From Siphlonurus alternatus (lineage: Eukaryota > Arthropoda > Insecta > Ephemeroptera > Siphlonuridae), in assembly GCA_949825025.1 (NCBI GenBank), contig OX463785.1:22941971-23005970 (forward strand): a DNA stretch of 64,000 nucleotides, read 5' to 3'. The notes beneath the pieces are model-generated. The model did not search any database, was not told the origin of the DNA, and worked only from the letters and a program-made list of their open reading frames with translations. Of this stretch, positions 47,001 to 64,000 are shown piece by piece; within the stretch, counting starts at the first letter, position 1, and the number at the start of each line of letters is the position of its first letter. The translations under genes were made by a program, and so were the position numbers.

Positions 47001-49205
47001 GAAATATTATTTTCCAGGGGTCCGGCAAAGCGACGGCTAAAGGTAGAGAGGCAGAGGATCCGGAGAGGAAACCGGAAGTACAAGAGGCTTCTGCCAAACC
47101 GTGCGCTTTGTTTGAGGTAAAATATTGGAGGAAAAGTTTAATTTGCATGTCATTTATATTTTTAACTATTCTATATTTAACATAATTTACTTCACAATTA
47201 AATCAATGAAAATCACAGCAGTTTGAGTTTTCACCCATAGAGAGAGATGAATAAATGTTTTTTTATTTATAATGTAAACAACAGATTTTTTTTTTTTTTT
47301 TAATAAGCACATAAAGTACAATACATTTTAACGCAATTGAATATAAATATTTTGTCTCATAAATTATTTTTAATATAATATATATAAATTGCAAAAAAAA
47401 AAAAAAAAAAAAAAAAAATCCATAGAAAAATAATTTAGAAACTGCACATTTTTAAAGTAAAAAGTCGTGAAGAAATCAGGTTTGCTCTTTTTTTTTTTAT
47501 TATTAATTTTTTTTTGTAATCAAACCCTATTGGGTACTTCTATTTACTAATTACATACTACTTTGAAACCCCGAACCTTCCGAAACCCTAACTTGAGCGT
47601 TTCGCGGGCTCTTCTGGAACGGGGGCGGCCACGGCCTTGCAAATCCATCCCGGCATTTGCCTGTGGCTGAGGGAAACGTGGAAACCTCAGCCAGGATGGA
47701 CGCTACAGTTTTTGTCAATGAACCGGAAGTGCAATGGTCCAAAGCCAGGGGAACCACATAGTGGAAAAGCGTAACGTTTTACCCCTGGTTGCTCATTTTA
47801 ACGATGAGATCATTTAAAAATTTTCAACTAAAGAATATAAATAATTAATACATAGCATCAATTCTTAGTACAAATATTTTCAAATATATAAAAGGTACCT
47901 CCAACTGTTTACTTGCCTCCTATTTCCTCTACAGATCCCCAAGATGGTGACAGCTCGCTTCAAAGTGTCTTCCGACAAGAAGTCTCCGATCTCACGCACT
48001 GCCACTCTGACCCTGAGCCAGGTGGAAGGGTGCGAGGACGAGTCCAAGATGACCGTCAGACTGACCGGGGCGGACCCTGGTCGTTACAGGGTCATGGTCG
48101 GAGAGAACGCAGAGTGCGGGGACAAATCCACGGTAAGTGTGTGGGAGGTAAAGTGTTTTAGTTTTTAGCAGATGATGTGATAATTTTGTTTTAAGGTCCA
48201 ATTCCCTATACACTAGCCGTGACATTTAACTTGGTTATGATCGGAAGAGCTCTGGAGTCATTCGGTTCGGGGTTTAATATTATTTGGAATATTAAAGAAA
48301 AGTTGCCTCCTGGATTAGCAGAATTTATTAATTAAAATTATTTTAATTAAAATTAAGGGAAAAAATTAATTAAATTTATACAAATCATAACTTTAATTTA
48401 AAATAGCATTATATTCAGTATAATTAGTTACTCCGTATATATTTTAGAATTCATTTCTCCCATTTTCTATTGTCAATTTATATTTATCAATTTATCATAC
48501 GTTTCATAGTAGCGATGATCATTAGAGAAAATGAAAATTGTTTGTTATTACTTATATATTATGACTTGAATTTTTTATTTATAAAAATTAATTGCAAAAA
48601 AAAAAAAACACAAACATAATTATGTATTTATCACATTACAGAATAAAATATAAGTACAAAAATATGTAATTTTAATTGTATCAAAATTAAAATAATTTTG
48701 TTTCATTTAAATAATAACACAAATACATGAAATGATCTAAAATAAAATTGCTAATTAAAATATTATTTAATACAAATTTTTTAAATAAGTTTTGATCAGT
48801 TAGTTATATACAATCTGTTACAATATTTATTTTTGAATTTTCAAAATTTCGCTAAAAATTTCGATATTTTTCTTTACAATGTTCAATTTTTTTGTAACTA
48901 TTTTTTCCCTATAATTTAAAACATGGCTGAGCTCCACCAACAAGGATACCTACAGCCACTGATACTCAAAATCTGACGTCACAAACTTGAACTCGTTTCT
49001 GTAATGTTTCTAGGACCAGACAGAGGTCGCCTCGATTAACGTGAAGGGTATCATCGCTTCGACCCTGGTCCCTTCCAAGGTCAATAAGCTTTACGACCTG
49101 AGGGACCAAACTGTCACCTTGATGTTCTCCCAGCCAGGAGGCGAAGAGGAAGTTCCGATGTGTGGCCAGTTCAGGACCGTCCTGGGAACTGTAACCTTGC
49201 CCTAG
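40851..49205 (+). CDS. Secreted protein with Cys-rich module and SOD-like C-terminal domain, four exons
   Basis: Exons 40851-41048, 47018-47116, 47935-48132 and 49014-49205 join with all introns at phase 0, ending in TAG. With the start at 40851 the product has 228 residues; an in-frame ATG at 40827 would add eight. I prefer 40851 because it gives a compact signal peptide (MFPRCLVILLAGIVTSQVLV). Then come a Cys-rich module (C-x13-CC-x7-CC-x6-CC), a charged linker, and a beta-rich C-terminal region of about 129 residues. That region follows the strand pattern of Cu/Zn superoxide dismutase (LTGADPGRYRVMVGE; late MCGQFRTVLG) but lacks the His ligands. The SOD relation is inference; secretion is well supported. 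Intron 1 contains a LINE inserted in a MITE. A second Cys-module gene lies 2.9 kb downstream. Confidence 0.75.
41952..41981. repeat. (ATTAGAA)n tail of the LINE
   Basis: Four copies of a 7-bp unit at the 3' end of the minus-strand LINE. Short tandem 3' ends of this kind are used by several LINE clades in place of poly(A) at integration. Confidence 0.85.
42206..45151 (-). CDS. LINE ORF2: APE endonuclease and reverse transcriptase, 981 aa
   Basis: Residues 1-215 are an APE-type endonuclease: NINGLSSK at the start, the catalytic Glu in LLLSEHGL (Glu31), GGDFNIN at 141-147, SLIDHVIT near 183-190 and TDHNY near 206-210. Residues of about 450-780 are a LINE reverse transcriptase: SNHRPIGKQSVFSKVFEGF, ETQHGFVASRSTE, FDMQKAFDS, GVPQGTKLAPDLYG, the catalytic FADDT at 685-689, then KTNYIQFH and KFLGLIVDETLSW. 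The enzyme nicks target DNA and copies the element RNA from the nick. No RNase H or zinc knuckle is obvious in the remaining 180 residues. The first Met lies only a few residues before the endonuclease fold, so translation could begin there or slightly upstream. All key residues are present. Confidence 0.95.
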   Translation of the reverse strand: MQININGLSSKISTLEILMENEEIDILLLSEHGLKKDIIESVCFINYKLISYFSRKKKLRGGVAIFIRKNLHCKQVIKIKCVEFVFECVGARIEICGQYVTFVSVYRSPIAKNIKDFFQYFEMLLDKLLLQVKSNDHIYIGGDFNINLTQNNSTTKSYYDILQSFNLHVINTDVTRAATKSASLIDHVITNQEGEIQFVTKSTNITDHNYTIIYLKLENIYQNKSIKNKQKFINKRSINEENKNLFFKCLFLESWDEILDKNIDIEKKWDLFFSIIKYHFNNCFPIIRKKVTNILKKPKWLIDNPWIILEGEYLRNLHKYAKYTDKSLMPKYKQLMIKHKLNIQAAIKKDNSDIIDTAKNKIKAAWQIINKTFIFKKKNVTEISEVLINGIKITDPQDICNQYNNYFVNTIEEIIAEKFPDPININLNVNIENNSEFEFYTSTPDIILTIINSLPNKNAAGPDEIPYYLVKFCSYLLSVPLSYLINESINNSIYPRVLKETSTTPYHKSGPKELMSNHRPIGKQSVFSKVFEGFIKLQLDEHRKDNNLISETQHGFVASRSTETATFDLLKSVYQNLEEKNKCIGLFFDMQKAFDSLEPQIILKKLNEIGVQGKNLEFFKSYLTDRTQYVEIKFIDSQNSTYSVKSNKLGVRLGVPQGTKLAPDLYGITTNDLSEKVPSAKIGQFADDTSAIVSAKNDKELTKKANNAVKELENYCLQNRLILNPKKTNYIQFHTPRNIPDLSPLIKLSDSNIHSTPQTKFLGLIVDETLSWNDQMDFLRKKINKANFALYSLKNVVSDKTLLTVYFAFTYSCLSLNSIFWGSDYSNINKMFILQKRSVRIMKKLKSRESCRSHFADLGIMTMPSIYIFNLIMFKRKNMDQFTENRDIHLYNTRNKNKTVVPSHLSANFEKSPYYQSAKFYDFLPVLLRNVKNNTLFRNVLKRVLIFKEYYDVKDFFHCDYRITCTDMLKFVSRKNIEQYS
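45205..46482 (-). CDS. LINE ORF1 with TARG1/OARD1-like ADP-ribose macrodomain, 425 aa
   Basis: Residues 77-217 match the macrodomain of TARG1/OARD1, which removes ADP-ribose from proteins and deacylates O-acyl-ADP-ribose. Visible signatures are GDIFDTKD, MAHCVAEDYNMNSGVAVSYK, GEVAILPIRNSNYIFYLVTKK (Lys149/150, in the place of the TARG1 catalytic Lys) and IPKIASGKDQMPWYTIEKM (Asp190, the second catalytic position). A linker with NRFEVLL precedes it, a phrase seen in LINE ORF1 proteins. Residues 220-425 are Ser/Pro-rich and disordered, with a basic patch (KKERRRRSEGES) that could bind RNA or act as nuclear signal. No RRM or CCHC knuckle is visible. Domain homology is strong by eye; activity is untested. 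Confidence 0.85.
   Translation of the reverse strand: MPFIQEFPPTWRSPEALCDPNTFCLPQFLSAREKDEVSWQYVHHGARPQESVQPSNIQLNNRFEVLLHNNDTIVKFKLNYIIGDIFDTKDTVSMAHCVAEDYNMNSGVAVSYKDRYGQIAYLKNQGKTVGEVAILPIRNSNYIFYLVTKKLSNELPTLCDIEKSLIELKNTCQILGVNHLAIPKIASGKDQMPWYTIEKMIYRVFNNTNIKIDVYVLPRKPRDSMPFTTPSSENDIVPANNMGNYPPLGTTSRRACSLSPIASATLASSTTRKKERRRRSEGESRLANDIAKHATATVDSQRLMIPATPQSNNKKYKTKRNSHRSAPPISPHNNLIATSEVKCYEVIISQPVSPVLKVADANISLSPSSSIVSSPNNKSLDPSKIPLPSSSESELDSSFHSIDDSERRLSYNNHFLQHINLTSLT
46684..46806. mobile_element. Copy of the GGTCTGTTCG palindrome
   Basis: TAGGTCTGTTCGTAAATACA, loop CTTCTGTACATGGAACATAA and a diverged right end. Directly adjoins the MITE-A right end in intron 1 of the SOD-like gene. 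Confidence 0.8.
47018..47116 (+). CDS. Exon 2: charged linker
   Basis: Acceptor TATTTTCCAG, donor GAG|GTAAAA. Encodes 33 residues, GSGKATAKGREAEDPERKPE and then a stretch ending KPCALFE. Phase 0 at both ends. It is clearly richer in GC than the flanking intron. Confidence 0.75.
47519..47790 (-). mobile_element. 5S-derived SINE, 5' truncated
   Basis: Body and tail match the 29373-29722 copy nearly base for base, but the 5S head is missing. Located in intron 2 of the SOD-like gene in antisense direction. Confidence 0.85.
47935..48132 (+). CDS. Exon 3: first half of the SOD-like domain
   Basis: Acceptor TTTCCTCTACAG, donor ACG|GTAAGT, 66 codons at phase 0. Contains MVTARFKVSSDKK, alternating strands, LTGADPGRYRVMVGE and an isolated pair of Cys (ECGD). 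In Cu/Zn SOD the corresponding loop carries copper-binding His-x-His; here it reads VMVG. Confidence 0.8.
49014..49205 (+). CDS. Exon 4: second half of the SOD-like domain and stop
   Basis: Acceptor ATGTTTCTAG, 63 codons then TAG at 49203-49205. Reads DQTEVASINVKGIIASTLV, a central basic part, LYDLRDQTVTLMFSQPGG and a closing segment with MCGQFRTVLGTVTLP. The stop codon sits in the first unit of the 18-bp minisatellite that follows. Confidence 0.82.
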   Translation, partial: DQTEVASINVKGIIASTLVPSKVNKLYDLRDQTVTLMFSQPGGEEEVPMCGQFRTVLGTVTLP

Positions 49206-49545
49206 TTGACCAATTTACCCTAGTTGACCAATTTGCCCTAGTTGACCAATTTGCCCTAGTTGACCAATTTACCCTAGTTGACCAATTTACCCTAGTTGAC
49301 CAATTTACCCTAGTTGACCAATTTACCCTAGTTGACCAATTAACCCTAGTTGACCAATGTACCCTAGTTGACCAATGTACCCTAGTTGACCAATTTGCCC
49401 TAGTTGACCAATTTACCCTAGTTGACCAATTTACCCTAGTTGACCAATTTACCCTAGTTGACAAATTTGCCCTAGTTGACCAATTTACCCTAGTTGACCA
49501 ATTTGCCCTAGTTGACAAATTTACCCTAGTTGACAAATTCACCTA
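49197..49545. repeat. 18-bp minisatellite starting at the stop codon of the SOD-like gene
   Basis: About 19 tandem units of CCCTAGTTGACCAATTTA with scattered single-base changes. The CCCTAG of the first unit is the last Pro codon and stop of the gene, so the array occupies the start of the 3' UTR. Because 18 is a multiple of three, long frames appear on both strands; they are repeat artefacts. Confidence 0.95.
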
Positions 49546-49866
49546 TTACATTATAATTATCTTCTTTGACAAATCATCATCTCACAATGCACGTTAGGGA
49601 GTTTAGTAACATGCGACTAAAACACTACAACAGAGTTCTGTTGAAAATAAATACTAATAACACGTAGGAGACCTTCGTAGGAGACTGCCCTGACTAATAA
49701 ATTTTTAAAAATAATGAAATATTTATGTATTTTGTGTAAATTAATTAAAAAAAACTGAAAAATGTTTAATTTAATATTCATTACATACGACATGACTATA
49801 ATAATATAGATAATTAGATTAATTTTATTTCAATTTAAATGTATCAAATTTATTTATATTACAAAT

Positions 49867-50185
49867 ATGGAGTATCGACCTCAATTTTTTTTATTGCAGA
49901 AATGGATAGAGCGTGCAAAGTTATGCTACCCTGATTTTTTTCAGATTTTTTGCAGCCCGGGAACTATTTTTTATTTTTAATGAAAGTCCTTTTTGTGACG
50001 TCAAGTGGCGACAAATCCTATCTTTTTCTTAAGGAGCGGCGTCTCATGACGTCACAAAAAGAACTTTCAATAATTTTTTAAAAATAGTTCCTGGTCTCTA
50101 AAAAATCTGAAAAAAATCAGGGTAGCATAACTTTGCCCACTCTATCCATTTCTGCAATAAAAAAAAATTGAGGTCGATACTCCAT
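49867..50185. mobile_element. Palindromic MITE, family A
   Basis: Full copy, ends ATGGAGTATCGACC and inverse. Its centre is inverted relative to the 10351 copy (AAGGAGCGGCGTCTCATGAC on plus), as expected for an element that can flip around its own palindrome. Confidence 0.9.
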
Positions 50186-50900
50186 TATTTATACTATTTT
50201 ATCACTTGCGGGCTAGTAAATAATGAATGATAATATATTATACTGCATAATATATATCATATTATATGCGTATAAGTTATTGAATTATATTATGAATGAA
50301 ATTTCATTTCAATAAATGATCACTGAATCCCATAGGATGCACAAGTATAACAACATGAATCGCGTCATTATTACAAAATATTCTTATTCAAAATAAAATT
50401 TATTTAATGAAGATGAATTACAGTAAAAAGTTTCAGAACTATATTTTTTTTATATTAAGTTTTAAAAAGTGCTGTTTGCGAGTGTAGTTAATTATTTTGT
50501 GTTTTAATGTTCGTTTTTAATTGTTATATGTAATAGAAATGACGTAATCCATGTTGTACTTTTACAACCCAGTGGTTAAATAAATTGAAATAAATTACAT
50601 AATAACAATGAAATTAAAACAAATCCACAACAATCAAAATAATAGCAACAATACCTAAAATTATTAATGTGAAAAAAATTACTAGATATGATACTCAATA
50701 GTAGATAATAAGGAATATACTCAGGATGGGCTTGCCTAAAAAAAGAAGTGACTTGCTTTTAGTTTGGTCACTTAAGTTAGACTTTCTTTTTCCAAATTTC
50801 TCGATGAATGCTTAGATTACATTAAAAATAATTATCAAAATAATATATGTAGACTGTGATTTTATTTATTATCTTGTTCCCTTATACATGAGTTCCTTAC

Positions 50901-51246
50901 TTAAAGGCATACAGGCCTCAAAATACAAATTAGACAGTCACCAAGTAGGTTTAGAGTATATAATCAACATTCGCATCAGTTTTTTCCACGCGTGATGCAT
51001 CCGTGCGAAGTCGCAGTTCAAAGTAAGAAATTTAGTCCTTGATGACGTCACGAAGTCCTTGATGACGTCACAACGCAATGCTAATCGGTGCTAGCTGTGA
51101 GTTGTGACGTCAGCAAGGACTTTCTTTACAGCGCGACTTCGCACAGACGCACCGCGCGCAGGTAAAAATAATACGAATGTTGATTATAAATTTGAGCAAC
51201 ACTTAATGTCTGTTTAATTTGTAATTTGAGGCCTGTATACCTTTAA
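50901..51246. mobile_element. Palindromic MITE with TTAA ends, CRE-bearing (family C)
   Basis: Second copy in opposite orientation, bordered by TTAA. An AAGTCCTTGATGACGTCAC segment is tandemly duplicated, giving three CRE sites in all. Confidence 0.88.
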
Positions 51247-52090
51247 TTTGTTATTTGATTCATAAAATATAGAGGGGGTTTATTTAATATGCTAATAAAA
51301 GCGATTTGGTAAATAATCACATATATAACACACACATTAGGGACTTAAAAGTTATTTCATATAATAGTTATCAGAATATTTTGTAAAAAAATATTAATTA
51401 ATTTAATAGTTCAGAACGTTGAAATTTTCACCGCACCAATTTGGAGGGGTTTATTTAGCGCTGTAAACCAAATTTGTAATTGTTTGTCATACTTATTATA
51501 AATACAATTTTATTAAAATTAATGACAAATTGTTAAATTAAATTGCAAACACAAATTTCATTATTTGTTTGAATAATAATTAAAATATAAAAAGAAAAAA
51601 AAATTATATAAAAAAATTAATTATAACTTATTTTTGACTTCACTTTTTGCGATTTTGCAATTTCATCTAATAGAACAATAAAAGTTTTTTTGATAATTGT
51701 TTTCAATTTTTCATTGCAAGAAAACTGCTACTCCAGTTGTTTATATGGAGATTAATTTTCATGCACAGAAAAATTGTATGCAATTTACTGAACTTGATTG
51801 TGGAGTAATATTTTAATGATAATTTAACTTAACTTTCCCGCTTTTTATGAACACTAAATAACTTACCAAGAAAGCAACTGAGAAGTATATTTTTCTCGTC
51901 TAGAGTAAGACGAAAGAATTCCAAATGAAGGTCACTTATATTTCCCAGTTATCAAAATAAGACATTATTTTCAAAACCTACCCTTGAAGTGAGGTTTATT
52001 ATTAATTAGAGTACAACAATTAAAGTGCTTACTCCGACAATTAATATCACAACAATCGCATTCTTCATTGTCGGGCCAAGGACTATAGGG
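51247..52090. other. Upstream region of the Arg/Cys-rich gene
   Basis: AT-rich, with a decayed family E piece at about 51715-51785 and GC-richer sequence from about 52030 to the TATA box. Confidence 0.5.
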
Positions 52091-52097
52091 TATAAAA
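52091..52097 (+). promoter_or_regulatory. TATA box of the Arg/Cys-rich secreted gene
   Basis: TATAAAA within GGGTATAAAAATGAGTGC, 56 bp upstream of the start codon. This spacing leaves about 25-30 bp to a start site and a short 5' leader. The region 52060-52150 is richer in GC than its surroundings. Confidence 0.55.
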
Positions 52098-52146
52098 ATG
52101 AGTGCACGTCGGAATTAGCGAGTAAAGAGGCGACGTAGAGAGAGAG

Positions 52147-64000
<11,854 letters not shown>

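Noticed and set aside
49160..49597. Leu-Val-Asp-Gln repeat frames on both strands
   Set aside because: Product of the 18-bp minisatellite; the gene frame stops at the first unit.

Overview
This is a 64 kb piece of an AT-rich animal nuclear genome. Genes are split by introns with GT/AG borders, there is a nuclear tRNA gene, and transposable elements, snap-back palindromes and simple repeats fill most of the non-coding space. An invertebrate is clear. The potassium-channel sequence and the LINE endonuclease look arthropod-like to me, but that is an impression from family resemblance and not a proof.

Layout. 1-24,150 holds no gene I can support: it is repeat-filled intergenic (or intronic) DNA with copies of several MITE families, two (AG)n tracts, a 42-bp minisatellite, an (ATTT)n tract and a hAT-type element nested in a 5S-derived SINE. 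24,507-34,570 (minus strand) holds six exons of a two-pore-domain potassium channel (K2P/TWiK type); its first exons (TM1 and most of pore 1) were not found. A tRNA-Val(CAC) gene and a near-perfect 0.55 kb palindrome lie in its introns. 37,402-38,085 is a probable exon of an unknown secreted or surface protein, with its continuation broken at homopolymers.

40,851-49,205 (plus) is a four-exon gene for a secreted protein: signal peptide, Cys-rich module, basic linker and a C-terminal domain that resembles Cu/Zn superoxide dismutase without the metal ligands. Its first intron contains an intact two-ORF LINE, inserted inside a palindromic MITE. ORF1 of this LINE carries an ADP-ribose macrodomain of the TARG1/OARD1 type. 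52,147 to beyond 64,000 (plus) is a second secreted-protein gene with at least 14 exons: signal peptide, a 414-codon Pro/Arg/Asn-Gly repeat exon, four Arg/Cys-rich modules, and five tiny acidic exons, nearly all joined at phase 0.

The two secreted genes lie in tandem about 2.9 kb apart and share a Cys module with the same spacing (C-x13-CC-x7-C, GG after the first Cys, Tyr before CC). I infer a small cluster of extracellular structural, adhesive or matrix proteins built by exon shuffling and duplication. The most notable points are this module/microexon architecture, the macrodomain LINE, and a minisatellite that has multiplied a K2P splice-donor junction. The palindromic MITEs also spread paired TGACGTCA (CRE-like) sites through the locus.
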